Positions 1 to 5,916 of a stretch of DNA of 5,962 nucleotides are shown here, piece after piece. The notes under the pieces were generated by a model, which was given only the letters and a program-made list of their open reading frames with translations, was not told where the DNA came from and ran no database searches. Position numbers and translations under genes: made by a program. Each line of letters starts with the position of its first letter. Position 1 is the first letter of the stretch. This DNA comes from DASYSL01 sp036003365 (GTDB taxonomy: Bacteria > Eisenbacteria > RBG-16-71-46 > DASYSL01), in the NCBI GenBank assembly GCA_036003365.1, contig DASYSL010000035.1:1-5962 (forward strand), given 5' to 3'.

Positions 1-189
1 TTCGCGCGGTACTGCGCGCATGGCATTCCCCGCGCCGCGGATCTTGAACGAGCCGATGGGCTGCAGGTTCTCGAGCTTGAGATAGATCTCGGCCGGCGCG
101 TCGTCGACGCGCAAGCGCAACAAGGGCGTGCGCACCGCGAGACCCGTGATGCGCACCGCTGCCGCATGAATGTCTTCGAGCGGGATCAG
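1..189 (-). CDS. Threonine/serine ammonia-lyase-like PLP enzyme, N-terminal part (cut by window edge)
   Basis: The 63 visible codons match the start of fold-type II PLP enzymes of the threonine dehydratase / serine ammonia-lyase / threo-3-hydroxyaspartate dehydratase group. Seen directly: an opening IPLEDI, a TPLL motif at residues 21-24, YLKLENLQPIGSFKIRGA at 36-53, and Lys49 in SFKIRGA, which in this family forms the Schiff base with pyridoxal phosphate. The family deaminates beta-hydroxy amino acids to 2-oxo acids plus ammonia in the cytoplasm. No ATG, GTG or TTG lies in this frame for at least 80 bases upstream. The CTG at 187-189 gives the expected family opening (M)IPLEDI and overlaps the TGA of the exporter gene as CTGA, so I take it as the start. 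An internal GTG at residue 12 is possible but would remove the first helix. No clear ribosome binding site is seen, so coupled translation is likely. Substrate cannot be decided from this fragment. Confidence 0.85.
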   Translation of the reverse strand, partial: MIPLEDIHAAAVRITGLAVRTPLLRLRVDDAPAEIYLKLENLQPIGSFKIRGAGNAMRAVPRE

Positions 190-1592
190 GGGACGGCGCT
201 CGCGGCCGCCTCGGTCGCGGCCACTTCTTCGAGCGTCTCGGGCGACTCGACCGGGGCCAGGCTCTTCAAGCGAATGCGGAACTCGCGGCGCAGAAAGAGC
301 GAACTGAGAACGAGCTGCAGCCCGATCGTCGCCACCGACAGATACCAGATCCAGCGCAGCTCGAAGCCCGGCTGGCGCGACAAGAGCACGGCCGGCACCG
401 CCACCAGCACGATGCGCGTGAACGAGGCCAGCATCGACGGAATCGTGTTCCCGAGCGCCTGGAACATGCTCGAGTTCACGTAGATGAGCCCGGAGAAGAA
501 GAAGCTCCAGGAGATGATCTTCAGGTAATCGACGCCGACCGCGATCACCTCGGGATCGTGCGAGAAGACGCCGATCATGGCCGCGGGCGCGATGTGGAAC
601 AGGATCGCCAGTGCCCCCATGAGGCTCACCGCGAGAATCGCGCCCATGCGGTACGCCTCGAGCACGCGGGCCGGCAGGCGCGCGCCCACGTTCTGGCCGG
701 CCACCGGCCCTACGGAGAAACCGAGAGCCACGACCGGCATGAACGCCGACTGGATCACGCGCATGCCGATGCCGAACCCCGCCTGGGCCGAGGCGCCGAA
801 GGGGCGGATGACCGCGTAGATCACCACCAGATAGACCGACATGAGCCCGAACTCGGCGCCCGCCGGCATGCCGATCGAGAGGAGCTTGCCCCACAGATCG
901 AATTGCGGCTTCCACTCGCGCGGACGGAACTCGAGGAAGCCGCCCTTGGGAAAGTACTTCATGTACCAGACCGTGCCGATCACGATGGCGATCAGGGATG
1001 CGAGTGCCGCTCCCGCGACGCCAAGCGGACGATGCGTGAGCCAGCCGAAGATGAGAAACGGCGCCAGGATCATGTTGATGATGATCGAGCCCGTGCCCAC
1101 GATCATGCCCGGCTTGAAATTGCCGCTGCCACGCAGGGCCGCACCCATCGACACGAGTGCGAATTGCAGGGTCATGGCCGGGATGAACCACAGGAGGTAC
1201 TGGCCGGCCAGGCGCGCGGTTTCGGCGTCGGCCGCCATGCGCTCGCAGTAGAACGTGCGCACGCTCATGCCGAGGACGAGGAAGACGAGCGCCACGAGGA
1301 TCGAGAGCACCTGGGATTGATTGAAGACGACTTGCGTGCGCTCGCGATCCTTCTGGCCGACGGCGTGCGAGATGAGCGTCGTCGTGCCCACACCCAGCAT
1401 CTGCGACACGGCGAGCACGATGAAGGTGAGATTGCCGCTGATGCTCACCGCGGCCACGGCTTCCTTGCCCAGACGACCGACCCAGTAGAGATCGATCAGG
1501 AAATAGAGCGTCTGGAAAAGCATGGTGACCAGCATGAAGCTGGTCGTCTTGAGCAAGTGGCCGGTGATCGAGCCTTTGGTGAGGTCTTGCAT
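186..1592 (-). CDS. MATE-family (NorM/DinF-like) efflux transporter
   Basis: This 468-residue inner-membrane protein has the MATE layout of two homologous six-helix halves. MATE proteins export cationic drugs or metabolites in exchange for Na+ or H+. Seen directly: the N-terminal DLTKGSI opening; a first helix running into LIDLYWVGRLG (32-42) followed by EAVAAVS; GVGTTTLISHAVGQKD (67-82); ALRGSGNFKPG (152-162); the second-half equivalents GMPAGAEFGL (241-250) and GFSVGPVAGQNVGA (291-304); and MFQALGNTIPSM (376-387). About twelve hydrophobic segments are visible and the length is normal. After about residue 445 the tail is hydrophilic and rich in Ala and Glu. The start is 19 bases after the amidohydrolase stop; the purine-rich AAAGG upstream is 15 bases away, too far for a good ribosome site. 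The 3' end overlaps the ammonia-lyase start by 4 bases. Its cargo is unknown; a ureide or amino-acid-related metabolite is possible from context only. Confidence 0.93.
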   Translation of the reverse strand: MQDLTKGSITGHLLKTTSFMLVTMLFQTLYFLIDLYWVGRLGKEAVAAVSISGNLTFIVLAVSQMLGVGTTTLISHAVGQKDRERTQVVFNQSQVLSILVALVFLVLGMSVRTFYCERMAADAETARLAGQYLLWFIPAMTLQFALVSMGAALRGSGNFKPGMIVGTGSIIINMILAPFLIFGWLTHRPLGVAGAALASLIAIVIGTVWYMKYFPKGGFLEFRPREWKPQFDLWGKLLSIGMPAGAEFGLMSVYLVVIYAVIRPFGASAQAGFGIGMRVIQSAFMPVVALGFSVGPVAGQNVGARLPARVLEAYRMGAILAVSLMGALAILFHIAPAAMIGVFSHDPEVIAVGVDYLKIISWSFFFSGLIYVNSSMFQALGNTIPSMLASFTRIVLVAVPAVLLSRQPGFELRWIWYLSVATIGLQLVLSSLFLRREFRIRLKSLAPVESPETLEEVAATEAAASAVP

Positions 1593-1611
1593 GCGGGCGA
1601 AACTACGCCTT

Positions 1612-2976
1612 TCAGCCGTGAATCGAAAGCTTCCGCTTCTGGAATTCCCCCGCGCCGCGCCGGCCCACGAATTGCCCGTCGGTGACGATCTCCTGTCCGC
1701 GCAGGAAGACGCGCGTCGGCGCCCCGCGCACGCGCCGCCCCTCGTAAGGAGTGAAGTCGGCGGAGTGATGGAGACGCTCCTGATGGATCTCCCACTCCTG
1801 GTCCGGGTTCCAGATGACGAGATCGGCGTCGCGTCCGACCTCGATGGCGCCTTTGCGCTCGAGTCCGAAGAGCGCGGCCGGCGCCGTGGCCACGACGTCG
1901 ACGAAGCGCTCGAGGCTCAGCTCGCCGCCGGTGACGCCCGGGTCGTAGACCAGCGGCACGCGCGTCTCGATGCCCGGCGCGCCGTTGGGAATGTCGACGA
2001 AGCTCGTGAGGTTCTTGGCGCGCTCGCCGGCGCGCGAGCGCGGCACGTGATCCGAGCCCACGCAGTCGAGCTGGCCGGCGGCCAGCGCGTTCCACAGGTG
2101 CTCGTGCTGCGCGCGTGTGCGCAAGGGCGGCGAGATGATGAAGCGCGCCGCTTCGTCCTCGGGCGCGTCGTAACGCTCCTCGGAAAGCGTCAGATAGTGC
2201 GGGCAGGTTTCGGCGAACACGGCACGCCCGTGGGCCTTCGCCTCGCGCACGTGGCGCAGCGCTTCCCGGCACGACAGGTGCACGATATAGAGCGGCGCCT
2301 GGGCCGCGCGCGCCAGACAGATGGCGCGATACGTCGCTTCGGCCTCGACCAGCGGCGGCCGCGAGAGCGCGTGGAACTTGGGTACGGTCTCGCCCGCCGC
2401 GACATGGCGCGCGATGCCGTCCTCGAGCAGCGTGCGGTTTTCGCAGTGCACCATCATCATGCCGGCGTGCTCGGCGGTGAGGCGGAAGGCGCGCAGGAGA
2501 TCGGCGTCGTCGATGCGCAGATCGTCGTACACCATGAAGCCTTTGAACGTCGGGCAGCCGGCGGCGATGGCCTGCGGGATCTCGGCGGCCACGCGCGGCG
2601 TGAATTCCTTCAGGATGACGTGAAAGCCGTAATCGACCGCCGCTTGCGGAGCCGCGCCTGCGCTCCAGGTCTCGAGCGTCTGCAAGATCGACCCACCACG
2701 CGGCATCTCGATGAACGTGAGCACCGTGGTGGTGCCGCCGCACGCCGCCGCGACCGTGTCCTGAAACAGGCGGTCCGGCGTCTCCGGCGCCGGCAGGCGG
2801 AGGTGCGTGTGCACGTCGACGCCGCCAGGCAAGACGAACAGGCCGGTGGCGTCGATCGCAGGCGCGTCGCCTCCGACGGTGCCCAGCTCGGCGATGCGGC
2901 CATCGGCAATGCCGACGTCCGCCTGGAAGCTGCCGCCCGCCGTGACCACGGTGCCGCCGCGCACCACGACATCCAT
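1612..2976 (-). CDS. Cyclic amidohydrolase of the dihydropyrimidinase/hydantoinase/allantoinase family
   Basis: This 454-residue cytoplasmic enzyme opens cyclic amide rings with a two-metal TIM-barrel site. The family ligand set is complete: HTH (His56, His58), the carboxylated-lysine motif FKGFMVY (Lys145), VHCEN (His177), IVHLSC (His233) and GSDHVP (Asp309). Tyr150, five residues after the lysine, and IPNGAPGIETR (329-339) resemble dihydropyrimidinases and hydantoinases more than E. coli AllB. ETCPHYL (256-262), SPPLR (282-286) and the C-terminal EGRRVRG/GQFVGRRG region (412-441) support the same group. Context points to allantoin as substrate: the two enzymes that make S-allantoin from 5-hydroxyisourate are divergently encoded 540 bases away, and allantoin is a hydantoin derivative. 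I therefore favour allantoinase or a hydantoinase working on allantoin, without certainty. The ATG at 2974-2976 gives the family opening MDVVVRGGTV and lies 2 bases after the DUF3830 stop; the frame stays open further upstream, but that stretch lies over the DUF3830 gene and is not homologous. Confidence 0.93.
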   Translation of the reverse strand: MDVVVRGGTVVTAGGSFQADVGIADGRIAELGTVGGDAPAIDATGLFVLPGGVDVHTHLRLPAPETPDRLFQDTVAAACGGTTTVLTFIEMPRGGSILQTLETWSAGAAPQAAVDYGFHVILKEFTPRVAAEIPQAIAAGCPTFKGFMVYDDLRIDDADLLRAFRLTAEHAGMMMVHCENRTLLEDGIARHVAAGETVPKFHALSRPPLVEAEATYRAICLARAAQAPLYIVHLSCREALRHVREAKAHGRAVFAETCPHYLTLSEERYDAPEDEAARFIISPPLRTRAQHEHLWNALAAGQLDCVGSDHVPRSRAGERAKNLTSFVDIPNGAPGIETRVPLVYDPGVTGGELSLERFVDVVATAPAALFGLERKGAIEVGRDADLVIWNPDQEWEIHQERLHHSADFTPYEGRRVRGAPTRVFLRGQEIVTDGQFVGRRGAGEFQKRKLSIHG

Positions 2977-2978
2977 GC

Positions 2979-3395
2979 TCAGTCGATCTCGCGGAAGATG
3001 AGCTTCTGCGCGCCGTGCCAGAGCACGAGGCGTCCCATCTCGGTCAGCTGATCGCGTCCTTCGATGATGGTCGCGAAATGGTTGCCCGCCAGCTGCCCGA
3101 CCTTGCTCGCGAACATCGCCGAGCCGTACGGCAAGAGGATCTCGCGCTCGCTGATGCCACCCGGATAGAGAAGCAGATCGCCGGGCGCGGGATGGCTCGT
3201 GTGATTCTCGAATTCGACGCGGATGTCGTAGTCGCTGATCGGCGCCCACGCCGACTCGCCGCTCCAGCGGGCCTGGATGGCGGCGGCTTCGAGCGGCAGG
3301 TGGCGCCGGATGGCGGCCACGGTCTTGGGCGCGTTCGCCTCTTCCCAACGGGCGATGAAGCGCAGCGGACCGACGAGCATTTCGAGACGGGCCAA
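2979..3395 (-). CDS. DUF3830-type small protein (cyclophilin-like fold family)
   Basis: This small soluble protein of 138 residues has no signal peptide or membrane segment. Its conserved core matches what I know of the DUF3830 family: APKTVAAI (22-29), ENHTSHPAPGDLLLYPGG (63-80), ILLPYG (86-91) and SKVGQLAGNHF (97-107), ending IFREID. The family is placed among cyclophilin-like folds and has no established biochemical role that I can name. The gene ends 2 bases before the amidohydrolase start, so the two are almost certainly co-translated, which suggests a role with the same substrate. I chose the TTG at 3393-3395 because AGGAGA lies exactly five bases upstream, the only strong ribosome site in this operon. 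An ATG at 3378-3380 would give 133 residues and also fits the family. A start at 3467 would add 24 residues that look unlike the family and would fill the promoter region. Confidence 0.83.
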   Translation of the reverse strand: MARLEMLVGPLRFIARWEEANAPKTVAAIRRHLPLEAAAIQARWSGESAWAPISDYDIRVEFENHTSHPAPGDLLLYPGGISEREILLPYGSAMFASKVGQLAGNHFATIIEGRDQLTEMGRLVLWHGAQKLIFREID

Positions 3396-3400
3396 GCGAG

Positions 3401-3406
3401 TCTCCT
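3401..3406 (-). promoter_or_regulatory. Ribosome binding site AGGAGA for the DUF3830 gene
   Basis: On the minus strand AGGAGA is followed by a 5-base spacer (CTCGC) and then an in-frame TTG at 3395. The match to the anti-Shine-Dalgarno sequence and the spacing are good, and no comparable site precedes the in-frame ATG at 3380. This decides the TTG start. Confidence 0.6.
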
Positions 3407-3440
3407 GTCCGGCGCTCTTGTTGCAGGAGCGCCCGAGGTA

Positions 3441-3460
3441 GTAGCGTGCGTCACGGCTAC
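3441..3460. repeat. Imperfect inverted repeat, candidate operator
   Basis: The sequence reads GTAGC-GTG-CGT-CAC-G-GCTAC: eight-base arms (GTAGCGTG and CACGCTAC with one extra G in the right arm) around a 3-base centre. It lies about 45 bases upstream of the DUF3830 start and about 54 upstream of the HIU hydrolase start, a fitting position for a shared operator. No regulator gene is in the window, so the binding protein cannot be named. Some short palindromes are expected by chance in G+C-rich DNA. Confidence 0.35.
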
Positions 3461-3513
3461 ACGGCAAGACGCGAGTCGGTCAGTCTAGGGTTCCCGTTCG
3501 CTCGGATCAACTC

Positions 3514-3861
3514 ATGGCGCCGTCCCCCAACATCTCGACACACGTGCTCGATACCGATCTCGGACGCCCGGCGCGCGGCGTTCCGGTCACGCTCTATCGC
3601 GTGAACGGCACCGCCGCCACACGCTTGGCCGCCGGCGTCACCGACGAGGACGGACGCGTGCGCGCCCTGCTCGACACGGCACTCGAGGCCGGAGCCTACC
3701 GCCTCGAATTCGACCTGGCCGGCTACGCACGCTCTCAAGGGCGCCATTCCGGATTCTTCGTCGGCTTCGCGACGGATTTCGAGATCCGCGACACGAGCCG
3801 CTCGTATCACGTCCCTCTCATCATCTCTCCCCACTCGGGCATGAGCTATCTCGGTAGCTGA
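3514..3861 (+). CDS. uraH: 5-hydroxyisourate hydrolase (transthyretin-like)
   Basis: This 115-residue cytoplasmic enzyme hydrolyses 5-hydroxyisourate, the product of urate oxidase, to OHCU, the second step of urate breakdown. Family motifs are clear: STHVLDTDLGRPA (8-20), DEDGR (44-48), GFFVGF (80-85) and YHVPLIISP (98-106). The residues that the family uses in catalysis, a His in the N-terminal motif (His10), the Arg of the GR motif (Arg48) and the His before VPL (His99), are all present, and the length is typical. Two departures are visible. The C-terminal signature, normally YRGS, reads YLGS (112-115), and the usual FFPE-type strand motif reads FFVG. The enzyme is a homotetramer in known relatives, with active sites at subunit interfaces. 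No signal peptide is seen. The decarboxylase gene follows 3 bases after the stop, so both are translated from one message; the ribosome site is weak. Confidence 0.94.
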   Translation: MAPSPNISTHVLDTDLGRPARGVPVTLYRVNGTAATRLAAGVTDEDGRVRALLDTALEAGAYRLEFDLAGYARSQGRHSGFFVGFATDFEIRDTSRSYHVPLIISPHSGMSYLGS

Positions 3862-3864
3862 GCC

Positions 3865-4365
3865 ATGCAGCATCTGCCTTCGATCGACGAATTGAACGGG
3901 TTCGAGCTCGAGCGCTTCCTCGACGCTTTGAATCTCCTGTTCGAAGGGCGCACGCCGCTCATGCGCCGGCTCTTCGAGCGCCGGCCGTTCGCGACGTACG
4001 AAGGTTTGATCGAGGCCGCGGGCGAGGTGATGGGCACCTTGCGCGTGGACGAGATCGCGCAGGTGATCGACGCGCATCCGCGCATCGGCGCCTCGCGCCA
4101 GGAGCTGATGCGGGGCTCGGGCTTGTCGTACGCGGAACAAGGCGACGCCGAGGCGCGTGTGGCGGCCGAGCTGCGCAAGCTGAACCAGAGTTACGAGCGG
4201 CGCTTCGGCTTTCGTTTCGTCGTGTTCGTCGATCGCCGGCCGCAGGCGGCGCTGCTTCCGGTATTGCGCGCGCGTCTCGCGCACACGGTCGAGGACGAGC
4301 GCCGCACGGCACTGGCCGACATCCTGGCCATCGCGCGCGACCGTTTGCAGAAGCTGTCAGAGTAG
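3865..4365 (+). CDS. uraD: 2-oxo-4-hydroxy-4-carboxy-5-ureidoimidazoline (OHCU) decarboxylase
   Basis: This 166-residue, mainly helical cytoplasmic enzyme decarboxylates OHCU to S-allantoin, directly after the HIU hydrolase step. The opening SIDELNGFELERFLDALN fits the family, and AHPRIG (70-75) holds the expected catalytic His71. Glu91 in the EQ pair lies 20 residues on, the same spacing as the His67/Glu87 pair I recall for the zebrafish enzyme. LNQSYERRFGFRFVVFV (106-122) is the hallmark C-terminal segment, and the ending RRTALADILAIARDRL fits too. Length is normal for the stand-alone bacterial form, in contrast to Bacillus PucL, where it is fused to urate oxidase. The ATG comes 3 bases after the uraH stop, consistent with translational coupling. 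The last 9 bases overlap the 3' end of the converging deacetylase gene, with no terminator visible between them. Confidence 0.94.
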   Translation: MQHLPSIDELNGFELERFLDALNLLFEGRTPLMRRLFERRPFATYEGLIEAAGEVMGTLRVDEIAQVIDAHPRIGASRQELMRGSGLSYAEQGDAEARVAAELRKLNQSYERRFGFRFVVFVDRRPQAALLPVLRARLAHTVEDERRTALADILAIARDRLQKLSE

Positions 4366-5820
4366 GATTTTCTTCTCGCGCTCGCGCCACCAGGCGTCGA
4401 TCTCGCGTCCCGTGGCCACCCACACCGAGCGCCGGCTCAGGTCGGCGAGCACGTCGCGGTAGGAAGCCCACCAGCCCGGAAACTGATTCTCGTCGGCGCC
4501 ATTCGGGTGCCAGAGGAGAACGGCGAGGCCGCCCACCTTCTCTACCATGTCGAGCTGATCGATGGTGCGCCGCGCCGCCTGCGGCCCGTCGAGCACCAGC
4601 GTGCGAAACAGCGTGCCGTCCATGACGGTGAGCGGCAGCTCGAGCAACGAGGACGCCGCGCGGCGCGCCGGATCCCACGGCCGAAACGGTGCTGCGATTC
4701 CAGCGCGGAAACCCACGGCCTCGTTGTAGCCGAGCGTCGAGTCGTACGCGAAGCCGGCTTCGGCCTGCGCGCGCCAGGTCGTGTCGCGATCGAAGCGCAG
4801 AAAGTGCTGGCGGATGCCCGTCACCGGCAAGCCGGTGGCGCGCTCGATCTGTGTCTTCTCGCCCGCCAGCTGGTCCGCGCTCCGATGGCTGCGATAGCTG
4901 GCGTGCAGCCCCACCTCGAAGCCACGGCCGCCGAGCGCGCGCAGCACGTCGGCGAAAGGCTGCATGCGACCTTCGAAACGAATCGTGTCCTCGAGCCGGT
5001 AGTTGGGATCGAACTCGTGTGGGTGCGCGGGGCGCGGCGGAAACACGAAGAACGTGGAGTGGAAGCCGTGGCGCTCTTCTTCCGCCGCCCATTGCTCGAA
5101 GCGCCAATAGGGGTCGTCGGTCGCCGCACCGCGCCGCCACGCGCGCGCCATCTGCGCCAGCGAGCGCCGGAACGCATAGGAGAGCGGCGAGCGCGCGCGT
5201 CCCAGCAGTCGCCAGGCCTCGGTCGTGGACACCGCGGTGATGTCGTCGACGTCGTGACTGAGCACGACGGCGAAGCGCGCGCCATCCTTCCAGCGCTCGA
5301 GCGGCTCGGCCGTGATCCCGCGCGCTTGGCACCACGATTCGATGCGCCGCGCCAGCTCGGCGGCCGCGACATTGACCAGCGGCCGCTCCAGCACGCCGGC
5401 CTCGTATTGCCACGAATAATGGCCGGCGTAGCACTCCCATTGATCGCGCCGACGGTCGCTCTCCTCTTCTTCGCGCGCGAGCAGGAAGCCGACGGAGCGC
5501 AGCCACGCCGCGGGAAATTGCCCGGCCACGAGCTCCAGAGGCAATGAGCGGCGCGGGCACGGCATGGGCCGGCCCTCGAACTCGACGAGCTGCAGATCGG
5601 GCGTCGTCCAGCGCTCCCACCCGCTCACGCAGATGGTGGCGGCGACGCCCTCGCCCGGCGCCGACGCGCCGACATGCACGGGCACGTCCTGGGCCTCGAG
5701 CGCCGCTCCTTCGCTCCCAAAGCGCGCTGGATAACCCATGAGGAGCGCCAGCGTCTCGAGCGCGTGGCGCGCCTCGGGATGCTCGCGGGCGACTGCGTCG
5801 AGCAGGAACGTCACTCTCAT
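4357..5820 (-). CDS. Polysaccharide deacetylase-like protein, HDVD type, with N-terminal extension
   Basis: This 487-residue protein has a NodB-like carbohydrate esterase domain in its C-terminal two thirds, preceded by about 180 residues I cannot assign. Seen directly: AVVLSHDVDD (184-193), the metal-binding aspartate motif; GFHSTFFVFPP (252-262); VGLHASYRSH (303-312), the histidine motif, with His306 and His312; GIRQHFLRF (335-343); AYDSTLGYNEAVGFRAG (358-374); LLELPLTVMDGTLF (392-405); and LLWHPN (435-440). These match the HDVD-type deacetylases often found near surface-polysaccharide genes. No clear signal peptide is seen, so a cytoplasmic location is possible. It is not the purine enzyme PuuE, which is shorter and lacks this N-terminal part and these motifs. 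The ATG at 5818-5820 is preferred; a GTG at 5827-5829 would add three residues, and neither has a strong ribosome site. An upstream terminator separates it from the previous gene. Substrate unknown. Confidence 0.88.
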   Translation of the reverse strand: MRVTFLLDAVAREHPEARHALETLALLMGYPARFGSEGAALEAQDVPVHVGASAPGEGVAATICVSGWERWTTPDLQLVEFEGRPMPCPRRSLPLELVAGQFPAAWLRSVGFLLAREEEESDRRRDQWECYAGHYSWQYEAGVLERPLVNVAAAELARRIESWCQARGITAEPLERWKDGARFAVVLSHDVDDITAVSTTEAWRLLGRARSPLSYAFRRSLAQMARAWRRGAATDDPYWRFEQWAAEEERHGFHSTFFVFPPRPAHPHEFDPNYRLEDTIRFEGRMQPFADVLRALGGRGFEVGLHASYRSHRSADQLAGEKTQIERATGLPVTGIRQHFLRFDRDTTWRAQAEAGFAYDSTLGYNEAVGFRAGIAAPFRPWDPARRAASSLLELPLTVMDGTLFRTLVLDGPQAARRTIDQLDMVEKVGGLAVLLWHPNGADENQFPGWWASYRDVLADLSRRSVWVATGREIDAWWREREKKILL

Positions 5821-5863
5821 GCCCGGCACAGTCCGCTATCGACAATCCTTTTCGCAAGAGTCG

Positions 5864-5891
5864 AAAAAAGGCGGGCCCGTGGGGGCCCGCC
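5864..5891 (-). terminator. Rho-independent terminator of the right-edge gene
   Basis: On the minus strand a G+C-rich hairpin with perfect 9-base arms (GGCGGGCCC and GGGCCCGCC, 5870-5878 and 5883-5891) and a 4-base loop is followed at once by six T (5864-5869). The plus-strand reading has no T run after the hairpin, so the terminator works leftward. It sits 25 bases past the stop of the right-edge gene and upstream of the deacetylase start, so the deacetylase probably has its own promoter, in or near the 43 bases between 5821 and 5863. Confidence 0.9.
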
Positions 5892-5916
5892 TCTCTTCAT
5901 CGCCATGGGATCGCGA

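Larger units (their letters stand above)
3396..3513. promoter_or_regulatory. Divergent intergenic region between the hydantoinase and HIU hydrolase units
   Basis: These 118 bases separate the minus-strand operon (DUF3830, amidohydrolase, exporter, ammonia-lyase) from the plus-strand uraH-uraD pair and must hold the promoters of both. I see no convincing sigma-70 promoter. The best minus-strand candidate is TTGCCG (3462-3467) with an 18-base spacer to TACTAC (3438-3443), a weak match. No plus-strand candidate stands out, and upstream of the HIU hydrolase ATG only a poor CGGA is visible about eight bases away. An imperfect inverted repeat lies within this region and touches the candidate minus-strand -10. 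The arrangement suggests one regulator acting on both units, which is inference. Confidence 0.5.

Noticed and set aside
558..1685. 375-codon open frame on the plus strand
   Set aside because: It is antisense to the MATE gene and rich in His, Arg, Asp and Glu with no recognisable motif.
1496..2743. 415-codon open frame on the minus strand
   Set aside because: It is a shifted frame over the amidohydrolase and the start of the exporter; its Arg-rich product does not match any family I know.
1522..3051. 509-codon open frame on the plus strand
   Set aside because: It lies antisense to the amidohydrolase, which has a complete set of family motifs; the frame is rich in Arg, Ala and Asp, as expected from the complement of G+C-rich codons.
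2977..3348. Longer N-terminus for the amidohydrolase, or a fusion with the upstream gene
   Set aside because: The frame is open back to 3348, but the extra residues are an out-of-frame reading of the DUF3830 gene; the family opening begins at the ATG at 2976.
3457..4284. 275-codon open frame on the minus strand
   Set aside because: It is antisense to uraH and uraD, both of which carry catalytic motifs.
4507..5547. 346-codon open frame on the plus strand
   Set aside because: It is antisense to the deacetylase; the composition is that of a shadow frame.
4357..5820. PuuE-type allantoinase
   Set aside because: Tempting because of the neighbours, but length, the HDVDD and GTLF-type motifs and the N-terminal extension point to a glycan deacetylase-like family.
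3959..5857. 632-codon open frame on the minus strand
   Set aside because: It is in another frame over the deacetylase gene and antisense to uraD; its Arg/Ala-rich low-complexity product carries no family motif.
5870..5891. Bidirectional terminator
   Set aside because: The hairpin is symmetric, but only the minus strand has a T run after it; the plus-strand side continues CTCTTCAT.
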